IMG/VR virus record: IMGVR_UViG_3300035698_007277 | Coordinates: 1 to 42,947 of that record | Reading direction: 5' to 3' (one strand) | From: a virus | DNA: 42,947 bases | In this document: in pieces, positions 1 through 8,763 of the stretch | Position numbering within the stretch: the first letter of the stretch is position 1 | Layout: every line of letters begins with the position of its first letter | Position numbers and translations under genes: made by a program | Notes under the pieces: model-generated | Told to the model about the DNA's origin: nothing | The model's database searches: none | Seen by the model: only the letters and a program-made list of their open reading frames with translations

Positions 1-3
1 ATT

Positions 4-195
4 ATGTTGAAATGTAAAAAATGTTTTGGTAGAATGTTTATTGATAGAGCATTTACTCAATACAACCACTTAGAAACATTTTGCATTCGCTGTGGCGCAA
101 GAAGATTTTATAAAGATTTTTATAATACTAATGGAGAAGCAGAGGCAATATGGCACATGGAGCAAATGAGGATGGCTCGCTCAATATCCCAGTGA
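4..195 (+). CDS. Small zinc-ribbon protein
   Basis: 63-residue protein with two CxxC pairs (CKKC at residues 4-7, CIRC at 27-30) spaced as in a treble-clef or zinc-ribbon fold, so it probably binds one zinc ion. The window begins three bases before the ATG, so a longer upstream start or ribosome site cannot be excluded. Its end overlaps the next gene by 46 bases in another frame, as is common in this operon. The function is unknown; nucleic-acid binding is a guess from the fold. Confidence 0.6.
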   Translation: MLKCKKCFGRMFIDRAFTQYNHLETFCIRCGARRFYKDFYNTNGEAEAIWHMEQMRMARSISQ

Positions 196-685
196 TACAA
201 AGGCCAAGAAGAAGAACTTGGTTTTTGGATGGAGATATAGTAAGAATGGTGCATGTCAGCCGCGCTCAAGGCATAGTGACTTTATGGAACTGTACTAAGG
301 AGTTAAAGTTTTCTATGACTATGGCCGAATTTAAAAAAAAAGAAAAAGGGCCTACACCGTTGCAGAGACAGCAAAACTCCTCAACTATCATCGAAAGAGT
401 GTCCCAAGATTAGTAAAATCTGGTCTGCTCCCTCCACCCGTAGGAGAACTCCCTGGAGGAGAAAGGGCTTTTCATTACCTCAGTTACTACAGCGAAGACC
501 ATATTTGGGAGGCAAGGGAGTTAATGTCTCAGACCCATATTGGATGCCCGCGAGCAGATGGATTAATAACAAATAATAAGATTCCAACAGAACAAGAACT
601 CCGCCATGCAATGGGTGACGGGCTTATTTATTATGTACAGAACGAAGAGGGAAAGTTTATTCCCGTCTTTACCGAAACAGTATAG
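150..685 (+). CDS. Helix-turn-helix protein, intact only through a -1 frameshift
   Basis: Frame 0 from the ATG at 150 reads 87 codons and stops at 413. A second open frame (-1) opens after a TAA at 332-334, has no plausible start codon, and runs to TAG at 683-685. Joining them at the nine A (333-341) gives a 178-residue protein: an N-terminal part (WFLDGDIVRMVHVSR), a lysine-rich linker, then a MerR/excisionase-like helix-turn-helix (YTVAETAKLLNYHRKSVPRL). Domain logic runs smoothly across the joint, so these are one gene. The cause may be programmed -1 slippage on A AAA AAA, a real mutation, or a homopolymer error. The HTH suggests DNA binding. Confidence 0.65.
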
Positions 686-745
686 AGTTCTGGACATTGC
701 TTTACTTTAATGATATTGTTTTTTCATGGACAAGGAGGCGTTTAA

Positions 746-943
746 ATGGAACCAACAAAAATTCAATGGTCAATAGGTTACACAAAAAACTTAGGCAACT
801 TTGAGTCTCTAAGGCTTGATTGTCAGGTATCCGATTTTGTTAGAGAAGAGGAGTCAGCACAGGAGGCTTCTTCTAGAGTTTATCAATTTGTAGAGCAAGA
901 ACTCGTTGAAAAATTAAAAGAAATTCAAGAGGAAGTTTCTTAA
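746..943 (+). CDS. Conserved-looking phage protein of unknown function
   Basis: 65 residues, preceded by a strong ribosome site (aaggaggcg) eight bases before ATG. The N-terminal half looks like beta strands (IQWSIGYTKNL..ESLRLDCQV); the C-terminal half is an acidic, glutamate-rich helix. It ends in a TAATG overlap with the next gene, so the two are translationally coupled at the head of the helicase-primase operon. I do not recognise the family; a replication-accessory role is inferred only from position. Confidence 0.6.
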   Translation: MEPTKIQWSIGYTKNLGNFESLRLDCQVSDFVREEESAQEASSRVYQFVEQELVEKLKEIQEEVS

Positions 944-1260
944 TGGCCGACAGGAAAAATAGGTTTGCTCTGATAAGTGGTTTCGAAAAACACTACAGGA
1001 TTAATGGAATGACTAAGCCAGAGATCAACAAGTATGGAGAGCAGTGGGCCGCAGATGCTCTCCTAGAGTCGTTTGAAGTTGATGATTTAAAGGATGCCAT
1101 AGAGTACTATTTTTACATATCCCATAGGCCAACCTGGAAGGGGTTCGCTAACAACGCGGATAAGTTGATAAATGCTGTGCGAATTAAAAAAGAAGACGAT
1201 GCGCTGCGGGCACAGATGAGGATTAAGGCAAAGGAGTGGATGAATGAATCTAGAGGCTAA
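943..1260 (+). CDS. Small protein upstream of the helicase, possible loader
   Basis: 105 residues, coupled to the preceding gene by a TAATG overlap and overlapping dnaB by 17 bases. It is helical, with FEKHYRINGMTKPEINKYGEQWAADALLES near the N-terminus and a basic C-terminal helix. Many phages encode a helicase loader or adaptor directly beside dnaB, and size and position fit, but no motif proves it. Treat the loader role as inference. Confidence 0.55.
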   Translation: MADRKNRFALISGFEKHYRINGMTKPEINKYGEQWAADALLESFEVDDLKDAIEYYFYISHRPTWKGFANNADKLINAVRIKKEDDALRAQMRIKAKEWMNESRG

Positions 1261-2464
1261 GACAATTTCTGCTGTACTAAATGACAAGCAGATTCATGTT
1301 CTTTTACAGGCGAACATTGATAGATTATTGCGTACCCATAACGATGTCTGGGACTTTATTCATAACTACTATGAGCAAAATCAATCAAGCCCATCTCCTA
1401 AACTTGTTAAGGAAAAGTTTGCTGACTTTGAGTATTCTGAAGATACAGGTGCTACCAAGCATCACCTAGAAGAATTGCGCTCTGAGTATCTTAACGACAA
1501 CGTAAAGATTATGTTGCGCGAAGCAGCATCTGATGTCAGCGAGGGGCAGTCACTGACCGCTCTGGACAACATTCTTAAAGAAACGGCACGGCTAAAAAAT
1601 ATTACATCACCTGCAAGAGACCTGGACGTATCTAATGTTGATGACGCTATCTCATATTATGAGAACGTAAAGCGCCAACAGGAGTCTGGCACTTATGGCA
1701 TATACACAGGAATCAAGGGGTTTGATAACTTTATGCCGTCTGGAATTATGCCTGGAAACTTTGGCATTCTTCTTGCCTACCCTGCAATCGGAAAGTCGTG
1801 GATGGCTCTTTATTTTGCCGTCGCCGCATGGAAAAAGGGAAAGTCTCCTCTCATCGTTTCTCTTGAAATGACTGAAACAGAGGTAAGAAATCGTATCTTT
1901 ACTATTCTAGGAGAGGGTCTTTGGTCTCACAGGCAGTTGAGTATGGGTAATGTAGAAATAGATACAATGAAAAAGTGGATGAAGAGAACCTTTGGGGGGA
2001 TGCCCCCATTGCACATCATCTCTAATGACGGTATCGGTGAAATTAGTCCTAGCGTTCTTAGAGGCAAGATAAATCAATACAACCCATCTATAGTTTTTCT
2101 TGACTACCTTAATCTAATGACTAGCAATCACAGAACAGATAGCGAAGTTGTTAAAATGAAAAACCTTTCTAGAGAACTTAAACTTCTTGCAATTAGTGAA
2201 GAGATTCCAATTATCGCCATCTCTTCTGCAACACCAGACGATGCTACAGACATGAATAGCGTGCCAACCCTAGGTCAGACCTCCTGGTCTCGCCAGATTG
2301 CCTATGATGCAGACTTTTTGCTAGCACTAGGGCGACCACCAAATAGTGATGTGGTAGAGTGTGTCTTTAGAAAGTCCAGAAACGGTCCATTGGGAGATTT
2401 TTTGGTTCAGGTAGATTTTGACAGGGGCATCTTTAGAGACAGAGAGTTTGACGATAATATGTAA
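1244..2464 (+). CDS. dnaB: DnaB-type replicative DNA helicase
   Basis: 406 residues. The RecA-like motor domain occupies roughly residues 150-400. Walker A is degenerate but clear (AYPAIGKSW), Walker B is IVFLDYLNL, and SRNGPLG near the end lies where DnaB proteins have the arginine-finger region. The N-terminal 140 residues are helical, like the DnaB collar. It would unwind the fork 5'-3' and bind the primase encoded two genes downstream. Slightly shorter than bacterial DnaB (about 450-470), as is usual in phages. Confidence 0.9.
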   Translation: MNLEAKTISAVLNDKQIHVLLQANIDRLLRTHNDVWDFIHNYYEQNQSSPSPKLVKEKFADFEYSEDTGATKHHLEELRSEYLNDNVKIMLREAASDVSEGQSLTALDNILKETARLKNITSPARDLDVSNVDDAISYYENVKRQQESGTYGIYTGIKGFDNFMPSGIMPGNFGILLAYPAIGKSWMALYFAVAAWKKGKSPLIVSLEMTETEVRNRIFTILGEGLWSHRQLSMGNVEIDTMKKWMKRTFGGMPPLHIISNDGIGEISPSVLRGKINQYNPSIVFLDYLNLMTSNHRTDSEVVKMKNLSRELKLLAISEEIPIIAISSATPDDATDMNSVPTLGQTSWSRQIAYDADFLLALGRPPNSDVVECVFRKSRNGPLGDFLVQVDFDRGIFRDREFDDNM

Positions 2465-2487
2465 AACCTTAAACATAATTAATAATG

Positions 2488-2493
2488 TATAAT
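2488..2493 (+). promoter_or_regulatory. -10 box TATAAT, predicted leaderless promoter
   Basis: TATAAT lies seven bases before the ATG at 2501, in the 36-base gap after dnaB. A start site six to eight bases downstream would fall at or beside the ATG, and there is no ribosome-binding site, so the transcript for the primase pair is probably leaderless. Confidence 0.55.
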
Positions 2494-2500
2494 TTAATCT

Positions 2501-2824
2501 ATGAGTTTCCTTCACAAAAGAATAAAAGTGTTTAGTCTAGATGGTAAGATATCAGACGATTCATGCATTGCCAGAATGAGGGAGCAGTACATCCTACTAC
2601 TTTCCGACTCCATGAGGAGTCAGGGGTACGTTATGAGAATAGATATAGATCCAGACTGGTCAATATCATATACAGGCTCAGACTATGACTTTATGCTAAG
2701 CGTTTATGGCGCATTTTTAGGAAAGAAGAATTCACTATGTATCGAAGCACTAGACAAAAACAGGCCAATATATATACCGAAGAGCAAATTAGATCGGTTA
2801 TCTCAAAATCAGGAATCGAAATAG
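2501..2824 (+). CDS. Phage protein of unknown function paired with primase
   Basis: 107 residues; overlaps the primase start by 88 bases in another frame. It has a mixed alpha/beta pattern (KIRVFSLDGKISDDSCIARMREQYI-like N-terminus, then SYTGSDYDFMLSVYG). The extensive overlap and shared promoter suggest it works with the primase. No catalytic motif is visible and I cannot assign a function. Confidence 0.65.
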   Translation: MSFLHKRIKVFSLDGKISDDSCIARMREQYILLLSDSMRSQGYVMRIDIDPDWSISYTGSDYDFMLSVYGAFLGKKNSLCIEALDKNRPIYIPKSKLDRLSQNQESK

Positions 2825-3681
2825 CATCTGAGGTAGAATCAGATTTCTTAATTTTTTGCCCATTTCATAATAATCACAGAACCCCAGCGGGAGAAGTGTC
2901 TAAAACTTCAGGAACATTTTTTTGTTTTTCTTGTCATGAATCAAGATCTTTTATAGAACTTCTAATGTTCTACACAAAGAAAAGTTTTTTTGAGGTTACT
3001 CGTCTAATTAATAGTTATGAAAAAAATATTGACATAGTGGATGACGTTTCTTCTTTTTTAGAAGAAAAGCAAGAGTTCCATCCGTTTGATAGGCTTCTTA
3101 TAAAAAAACTAAACAATCAAGCACTAGACTCCCCTAGGGCGATAAGATACTTTGAGGGAAGGCGCATCAGTAAAGAGTCTGTTTCATCGTTAAGTCTGGG
3201 GTACAGTGAAAAGCAAGACATGGTAACCGTTCCCATCTCAACTCCAGACGGAAGTGATTTTGTTGGTTTTGTTGGAAGGTCAATTGAGGGAAAGAGTTTT
3301 AGGAATACGCCAGGGCTACCAAAATCAAAAGTGCTCTTTAATTTACATCGGAACAAATATAAGGATCATGTTTATGTTGTTGAGTCGTCCTTTGATGCGA
3401 TAAGATTACATCAATGCGGAGTTTCTGCTGTTTCCACTTTGGGTTCAAGTGTATCAAAAAAACAAATAGATTTATTGAAAAAATACTTTAACTATGTCAT
3501 TCTTATTCCAGACAACGATGATGCTGGAAAAGATATGTCAAAAAAAATTACAGAAGTTTTAGGCAAACAGTCCATTTCTATTGGATTGCCTAATAGGTTC
3601 AAGGATATTGGAGACCTTGCTGACTCAGATATCGTTGAACTAACCAAGAGGGTCAATGACCCATTACTAGCGATATACTAA
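2737..3681 (+). CDS. dnaG: DnaG-type DNA primase
   Basis: 314 residues. An N-terminal CHC2-type zinc ribbon is visible (CPFHNNH near residue 42 and CFSCHE near 63). A TOPRIM core follows: VYVVESSFDAIR near residue 213 (catalytic glutamate) and ILIPDNDDAGKDM near 255 (DxD metal site). It is shorter than cellular DnaG (about 600) and lacks a clear helicase-interaction domain, as phage primases often do. It would make RNA primers for the split polymerase III encoded downstream. Confidence 0.88.
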   Translation: MYRSTRQKQANIYTEEQIRSVISKSGIEIASEVESDFLIFCPFHNNHRTPAGEVSKTSGTFFCFSCHESRSFIELLMFYTKKSFFEVTRLINSYEKNIDIVDDVSSFLEEKQEFHPFDRLLIKKLNNQALDSPRAIRYFEGRRISKESVSSLSLGYSEKQDMVTVPISTPDGSDFVGFVGRSIEGKSFRNTPGLPKSKVLFNLHRNKYKDHVYVVESSFDAIRLHQCGVSAVSTLGSSVSKKQIDLLKKYFNYVILIPDNDDAGKDMSKKITEVLGKQSISIGLPNRFKDIGDLADSDIVELTKRVNDPLLAIY

Positions 3682-3692
3682 AGGAGATATAA

Positions 3693-4352
3693 GTGTCTAT
3701 TTTAAAAGGATTAAAGGAAATGGAAAAGGCTTTGGTTCGACCCGCTGCTTCGTCTGAGGGTGGGCTTAAGGTTAGATGGCTAAAGTTGGATGATCAGCAA
3801 AGTGCAAAGATTCGCTTTATTAACGAACTTGACGAAGATTCTCCACACTATGACCCAGAAAGAGATCTGGCCATTGTTGTTTCTGAGCACTCAAACCCCA
3901 AGGATTACAAGAGAAAGGCTGTCTGTACCGTAGATAGCGAAGGACGTTGCTTTGGGTGTGAGATGGCGAGAAAGGAGCCTAAGAGCGGGTGGAGAGCACG
4001 ATTCCGGTTTTACATCAACCTTCTGGTAGATGACGGCCTTGAAGATCCATACGTTGCTGTTTGGTCTCAGGGTGTTGGGAAGCAGTCCGCGTTCAACACT
4101 TTGCGGGAGTATGCCGTAGATACTGGCTCTATTGGAAATAGAACTTGGAGAATGAAGCGTCAGGGCACAGCCACAGACACCACCTACATCCTTCTCCCAG
4201 GTGACCCCGATACAGAGAAGTACGATTGGTCTGGCGTAGAGCCTTTTAATCTCGAAAAGGTTGTTCGAGAAGTTCCATACGCTGAGCAAGAGGCATTTTA
4301 TCTAGGGTTTGATGCCCCAGCACAAAGCAATAATACAAACATTGACTGGTAG
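3693..4352 (+). CDS. Probable single-stranded DNA-binding protein
   Basis: 219 residues with GTG start and a good ribosome site (aaggagat) five bases upstream. The N-terminus (LKGLKEMEKAL) is followed by a beta-rich core holding cysteines in CTVDSEGRCFGCEMA, resembling the zinc-bearing gp32-type SSBs of phages, and aromatic-rich strands. It lies between primase and polymerase. An SSB is the best fit; OB-fold membership cannot be proven by eye. It carries no typical acidic SSB tail, ending in NNTNIDW. Confidence 0.65.
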   Translation: MSILKGLKEMEKALVRPAASSEGGLKVRWLKLDDQQSAKIRFINELDEDSPHYDPERDLAIVVSEHSNPKDYKRKAVCTVDSEGRCFGCEMARKEPKSGWRARFRFYINLLVDDGLEDPYVAVWSQGVGKQSAFNTLREYAVDTGSIGNRTWRMKRQGTATDTTYILLPGDPDTEKYDWSGVEPFNLEKVVREVPYAEQEAFYLGFDAPAQSNNTNIDW

Positions 4353-4355
4353 AGG

Positions 4356-4380
4356 TGTGGCCCCAGGAAACTGGGGCACA
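4356..4380 (+). other. Stem-loop with GAAA tetraloop between ssb and dnaE
   Basis: A 7-bp GC-rich stem (GCCCCAG / CTGGGGC) closes a GAAA loop of GNRA type. The stem extends by TGT/ACA with one bulged G. No U-run follows, so it is not a classical intrinsic terminator. It may set the SSB-to-polymerase ratio, protect the upstream message, or act as a weak attenuator. Confidence 0.6.
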
Positions 4381-4400
4381 TCTAAAGGGATTGGACTATA

Positions 4401-5687
4401 GTGGAAAATCACAATTATCAAGCGTTGCACCTGCATACTGACATGGGGTCACTTATGGATGGGGTAGCCACGCCAGAAGAGTACGCCGACCGCGCATCAG
4501 AAATTAAGATGTCTGCTATAGCATGTACTGATCATGGAAGCCTTTCTGCTCACAGAAGGTTTTATCGAGCAGCAAACAGCAGGGGAATAAAGCCTATTCT
4601 AGGGGTAGAAGCATACATTACTGGAGATAGGTTTGATAAAAGAGATAAGTCTGAAAGAACAACTCCCCTAGACCTTGTTTACAACCACATAGTTATATTG
4701 GCAAAAAATGATCAAGGGCTTGAGAACCTTAATCGTCTCAATGAAATAGCCTGGAATGAAGGTTTTTATAGAAAGCCAAGAATTGATTTTGAAGTCTTAG
4801 AGAAGTACCGTGAGGGGCTTATCGTTTCCTCTGCCTGCATGTCTGGGCTGCTTAATAAGGCGATTGAGGTTGATGACTACGCCGCAGCAAAGGCACACCT
4901 TAATTGGTTTGGAGAAAGGTTTGGGGATGACTTTTATGTAGAGATAATGCCACACAATGTTAAGGGCATGAACAAGTCATTGATAGAGTTGGCAGATGCC
5001 AACGGTCACAAGATCATTGTCACTCCAGATTGTCACCATGCGACGGTAGATCAAAAAGTTATCCAAGAGATCATGTTAATCAACAACACTCATGCAAAGG
5101 TTCAGAAGGATACCTCTTACGAAAAGTCTAGGAAAATTGAAGACCCCATGAAAAGACTTGACTATCTTTATGGGGAAGGGCGAATGATGTCATTTAATAA
5201 GTTTGACATTCACCTCCTTTCAGGTCAGGAAATGCACGAGGCAATGGGAGAAGACTCTCGAACAGATATGTTTGAAAACACTAATGAGATTGCCAATAAG
5301 GTAGAAGAGTATACGATGCATCGCAACCTTAACCTGTTGCCTGTGGAGCATAAGAATCCAGATGATCAGATCAGAAAGAACTGCTTTTCTTGGCTGAAGG
5401 ACAAGGGGCTTGAGGAAAATGAAGAGTATGTAGGCAGACTTGAAGAAGAACTTGACGCTATTAAACAGAAAAGGTTTGCGTCATACTTTATTGTTGTTCA
5501 GAACATGATTAACTGGGCAAAGAAAAATGACATCATGGTTGGCCCAGGGAGAGGTAGTTCTGCTGGATCTTTGGTTTGCTATGCTTTAGGCATCACCGAC
5601 ATTGACCCCATTAAGCATGGTTTGCTATTTTTTAGATTTATTGATGGTGGTTCTGCTCAATACGATCCAAAGTTTAATGTGATATAA
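4401..5687 (+). CDS. dnaE: DNA polymerase III alpha subunit, N-terminal half (split gene)
   Basis: 428 residues from a GTG start. The PHP domain opens with [14 protein letters not shown] and [11 protein letters not shown] and continues through residue ~260. The palm follows with the signature [19 protein letters not shown] near residue 385. The reading frame then runs through GLLFFRFID and stops shortly after, just before the catalytic aspartates, which are encoded in the separate downstream half (ADIDSD). The cut is exactly where a LAGLIDADG endonuclease gene has been inserted. The halves are in different frames, so they must work as two chains or be inactive. Confidence 0.88.
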   Translation: MENHNYQALHLHTDMGSLMDGVATPEEYADRASEIKMSAIACTDHGSLSAHRRFYRAANSRGIKPILGVEAYITGDRFDKRDKSERTTPLDLVYNHIVILAKNDQGLENLNRLNEIAWNEGFYRKPRIDFEVLEKYREGLIVSSACMSGLLNKAIEVDDYAAAKAHLNWFGERFGDDFYVEIMPHNVKGMNKSLIELADANGHKIIVTPDCHHATVDQKVIQEIMLINNTHAKVQKDTSYEKSRKIEDPMKRLDYLYGEGRMMSFNKFDIHLLSGQEMHEAMGEDSRTDMFENTNEIANKVEEYTMHRNLNLLPVEHKNPDDQIRKNCFSWLKDKGLEENEEYVGRLEEELDAIKQKRFASYFIVVQNMINWAKKNDIMVGPGRGSSAGSLVCYALGITDIDPIKHGLLFFRFIDGGSAQYDPKFNVI

Positions 5688-5688
5688 T
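5680..5688 (+). promoter_or_regulatory. Extended -10 (TGATATAAT), promoter of the homing endonuclease
   Basis: TATAAT at 5683-5688 with a TG one base upstream overlaps the stop codon of the dnaE N-half and lies six bases before the endonuclease ATG. This predicts a leaderless transcript that lets the mobile gene be expressed independently of its host operon. Confidence 0.6.
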
Positions 5689-5694
5689 TTAAAC

Positions 5695-6483
5695 ATGGGT
5701 ATAGATACTGATGTTCAAAAACAAATAAAAAGTTTGTACTTAAGTGGAAACTCAGGACATAAAATTTCTCAAATAACTGGTATCTCTAGTGGAACGGTGT
5801 ACAATTATCTAAAACTATTAGGCATAACTAGGTCCAATAAAATAAACTCCAGAAAATATTCTTTAAATCATGAGTATTTTTCAGAAATAGATTTAGAGCA
5901 TAAAGCCTACTGGCTAGGATTTATTCAAGCCGACGGATATCTTCTGACTGGCACTCCCGGAATTGGAATTGCACTAGCAGAGGTGGACAGGGGGCATCTA
6001 GAGAAATTTAAAAACAGTATTGAGGCCGATTATCCAATAAAAACATATAGGGGGAATGGGTATTCTCAAAACGATTATGTCAGGATAATAGTTAAAAGTG
6101 AAAAAATGTGGAACGATTTAAACAATCTGGGAGTTACTCCCCAAAAAACAAAAACAACGCTTCCCATAAAAGTAGATAAAGGACTTGAGCGGCATTATAT
6201 TCGTGGTTTAATGGATGGGGACGGCTCAATAAAAATAAGTAAAAGTTCAAAGGCTGGGTATCGTGGAGACTTTGTTTCTGCCACTCCAGAAATGGCTACA
6301 TATATTGCAGACGCCCTTGGAAAGGGTGCAGTAAGATTTGATAAAAACAAAAATGTTTGGTACAGTGAATTTACTCTAACAATAAAGAATTTGGACTATT
6401 TATATGACGAAGCAACTGTCTATCTTTCAAGGAAACATGCAAGAGCGGTTCTCGGAAGATCTAGAATTTCAAAAGTTAGTTAA
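5695..6483 (+). CDS. LAGLIDADG homing endonuclease inserted in dnaE
   Basis: 262 residues. An N-terminal helix-turn-helix (KISQITGISSGTVYNYLKLL) precedes two LAGLIDADG motifs: AYWLGFIQADGYL near residue 67 and HYIRGLMDGDGSIKI near 163, so it should act as a monomer with pseudo-twofold symmetry. It separates the two dnaE halves, is in a third frame and overlaps the downstream half by 47 bases. That excludes an intein and leaves no room for a group I intron. Such genes usually cut the uninterrupted allele in competing phages and spread by repair. Confidence 0.9.
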   Translation: MGIDTDVQKQIKSLYLSGNSGHKISQITGISSGTVYNYLKLLGITRSNKINSRKYSLNHEYFSEIDLEHKAYWLGFIQADGYLLTGTPGIGIALAEVDRGHLEKFKNSIEADYPIKTYRGNGYSQNDYVRIIVKSEKMWNDLNNLGVTPQKTKTTLPIKVDKGLERHYIRGLMDGDGSIKISKSSKAGYRGDFVSATPEMATYIADALGKGAVRFDKNKNVWYSEFTLTIKNLDYLYDEATVYLSRKHARAVLGRSRISKVS

Positions 6484-8719
6484 GTTAGTAGAAGAGTCAA
6501 AAAAAGATTTTGATATATCTTGGGCAAGTGACGAACTTTACGCTATCGGCAGACTAGGTATGTCTAATTATTTTTTGGAACTTCTTGGGAAAAGAGTAGA
6601 CAATCCAAATCATTCGACGGTAGCCTATGCAATTGGAGTTACTGGTGACCGACCTACATCCTATCCCGTAGGTCTTGTTGTAGACCGTGGAAGAGACGAC
6701 GCTGCCGATATTGACTCAGACATAATGGATAGCCGACGCGAGGAGGTAAAGGACTACCTGGAGTCTCAATATAAGCACGTTGCATCCATTGCCACTTTCC
6801 TTCAATTTAAGGATAAGGGTGTTGTTCGAGATGTGGCAAGATGCTTTAACATTCCTCTAGCAGATGTTAATCGTGTGCTAAAAACGGTTGATACATGGGA
6901 AGAGTTTACTACTTCTAAAAATACATTTTGGTTTAGAGAAAAGTATCCAGAGGTGGAAGTTTATGGAGATCAGTTAAGGGGTAGAGTAAGAGCAACAGGT
7001 GTCCACGCAGCAGGTGTTGTCACCTCAAAAATTCCCATTAGCAAGGTTGCCCCCATGGAAACTAGAAGTGTGACTGGTAGCACCAGCAGACTTCCTGTGG
7101 TTGCAATAGACATGGACGAAGCAGCAGACATTGGCCTAATTAAGATTGATGCTCTGGGACTAAAGACTCTCACTGTGATTAGCGATACTCTCAAGGTTGT
7201 TAAAGATAGACACGGGAAGAAGATAGACCTGCATTCGATAAACATGGAAGATCCAAACGTGTACTCCATGCTTTCCGATGGCCATACAAAGGGTGTGTTT
7301 CAGTGTTCTGCTGCCCCATACACAAGCCTATTGATAAAAATGGGGGTACGCAAGTTTGATGAACTTGTAGCGTCCAACGCTCTTGTTCGTCCAGGTGCTA
7401 TGAACACCATTGGAAAAGAATACATATCCAGAAAGTATGGTAAAAGTAATGTGGTGTATTCAACCCCGATTATGAAAAACTTTACAGAAGAAACCTACGG
7501 AACAATTTTGTATCAAGAGCAGGTTATGCTTGCCTGCATAAATGTTGGTGGCATGACTATGGGCGAAGCAAATAAGGTTAGAAAGATTATTGGCAAAAAG
7601 AAAGACGCCCAAGAGTTCGATCAATTTAAAGAGTTGTTTATTCGTAATGCTACTGCAAAAATAGGCAAGAAAGATGCTGAAAAAATGTGGCATGATTTTG
7701 AGGCACACGCGGGGTACTCTTTCAACAAGAGCCACGCTGTAGCATACTCAACCCTGTCTTACTGGACTGCATGGCTTAAGTATTACTACCCTATTGAATT
7801 TGTCTTTTCTCTACTTAAAAATGAAAAGGACAAAGACATGCGTACAGAATATCTTATTGAGGCAAAAAGAATGGGCATACCAATTAAATTGCCACATATT
7901 AATGATTCAGGCGCAGACTTTAAGATTGAAGGAAGGGGTATCCGATTTGGGCTTTCTTCAATTAAATTTATATCCGATACCATTGCTAAAAGATACATTG
8001 AAAGCAGACCATTTAAGAGTCTAGAAGAGGTCAAGGGGTTCTCGTTTACCAAGGGTAGCGGAGTAAACAGTAGAGCGCTCAATGCCATGAACCTAATTGG
8101 CGCTCTAACCTTTCCAGACAATCCCATAGATGAAAAACAAGTTAAAGAAAACATGTACGAGTACCTAAATTTGCCAGAGTTTGTAACTCAGATTCCCCAG
8201 CACTACCATGCCCACATATCAACCGTTGAAGACTTTGACGAAAAGTCTGCTTTAATTTTGATGGGCATCGCTAGGGGGATAAAAAGAGGCAAGGGCTGGA
8301 GCAGAGTTGACATACTAGACTCTACTGGTGCTGTAGGAGTTTTTGATGATGAAGACACCTCCTTGGAACCAGGAAGGACGCACATCTTCTTAATTGGGTC
8401 TAATAGAATCCTAGAAGCAGTTCCTGTAGAAGATGTGGGTAAAAGTGATTCAGCGCTGGTACGGGCACTAAATTATAAGCAAGTACCATTCGGTGAAAAA
8501 GAGTATTTGGTTGTCAAAATCGCTCCACGCATAACTAAATCTGGGTCAAGAATGGCTACGCTGATATTAATGACTCACGAGCGAGAATTTATTTCATGCA
8601 TTGTGTTTCCTAGCAAATTCTCACAAATGTATGTTGGGTTACAGGAAGGATCGGCATATAAGATTGACTATAGCATTAATAAGGACGATGACCTTATTTT
8701 CCAAGATATTGTGCAATGA
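6437..8719 (+). CDS. dnaE: DNA polymerase III alpha subunit, C-terminal half (split gene)
   Basis: 760 residues from ATG 6437, chosen because aagga lies just upstream; an in-frame ATG at 6404 lacks one. After about 95 unusual N-terminal residues comes DRGRDDAADIDSDIMDSRREEV, the palm active-site aspartates, then DKGVVRDVARCF, the fingers (VFQCSAAPYTSLL, ASNALVRPGAMN, TYGTILYQEQVM) and FEAHAGYSFNKSHAVAYS typical of DnaE. A helix-hairpin-helix region and a C-terminal OB-like part follow. Together with the upstream half all catalytic parts are present, so the two chains could reassemble. Confidence 0.87.
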   Translation: MQERFSEDLEFQKLVKLVEESKKDFDISWASDELYAIGRLGMSNYFLELLGKRVDNPNHSTVAYAIGVTGDRPTSYPVGLVVDRGRDDAADIDSDIMDSRREEVKDYLESQYKHVASIATFLQFKDKGVVRDVARCFNIPLADVNRVLKTVDTWEEFTTSKNTFWFREKYPEVEVYGDQLRGRVRATGVHAAGVVTSKIPISKVAPMETRSVTGSTSRLPVVAIDMDEAADIGLIKIDALGLKTLTVISDTLKVVKDRHGKKIDLHSINMEDPNVYSMLSDGHTKGVFQCSAAPYTSLLIKMGVRKFDELVASNALVRPGAMNTIGKEYISRKYGKSNVVYSTPIMKNFTEETYGTILYQEQVMLACINVGGMTMGEANKVRKIIGKKKDAQEFDQFKELFIRNATAKIGKKDAEKMWHDFEAHAGYSFNKSHAVAYSTLSYWTAWLKYYYPIEFVFSLLKNEKDKDMRTEYLIEAKRMGIPIKLPHINDSGADFKIEGRGIRFGLSSIKFISDTIAKRYIESRPFKSLEEVKGFSFTKGSGVNSRALNAMNLIGALTFPDNPIDEKQVKENMYEYLNLPEFVTQIPQHYHAHISTVEDFDEKSALILMGIARGIKRGKGWSRVDILDSTGAVGVFDDEDTSLEPGRTHIFLIGSNRILEAVPVEDVGKSDSALVRALNYKQVPFGEKEYLVVKIAPRITKSGSRMATLILMTHEREFISCIVFPSKFSQMYVGLQEGSAYKIDYSINKDDDLIFQDIVQ

Positions 8720-8747
8720 CAAACGCTAAAATAATAAAAAACGTTTG

Positions 8748-8756
8748 TGATATAAT
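8748..8756 (+). promoter_or_regulatory. Extended -10 (TGATATAAT), promoter of the HNH gene
   Basis: TATAAT at 8751-8756 lies seven bases before ATG 8764, inside an upstream in-frame extension of the same reading frame. It is the same nine-base element as before the LAGLIDADG gene at 5680. It supports ATG 8764, not ATG 8716, as the real start. Confidence 0.55.
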
Positions 8757-8763
8757 TAAAGAC

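Noticed and set aside
3891-4289. 132-residue - strand ORF inside the ssb gene
   Set aside because: It is fully antisense to a clearly coding gene and has no ribosome site or recognisable domain.
5687-6437. Intein in DNA polymerase III alpha
   Set aside because: The N-half, nuclease and C-half are in three different frames with stops between, and no splice-junction Cys/Ser or His-Asn ends are present.
5640-6450. Group I intron holding the LAGLIDADG gene
   Set aside because: The nuclease gene fills the space between the halves and overlaps the C-half, leaving no room for a ribozyme core.
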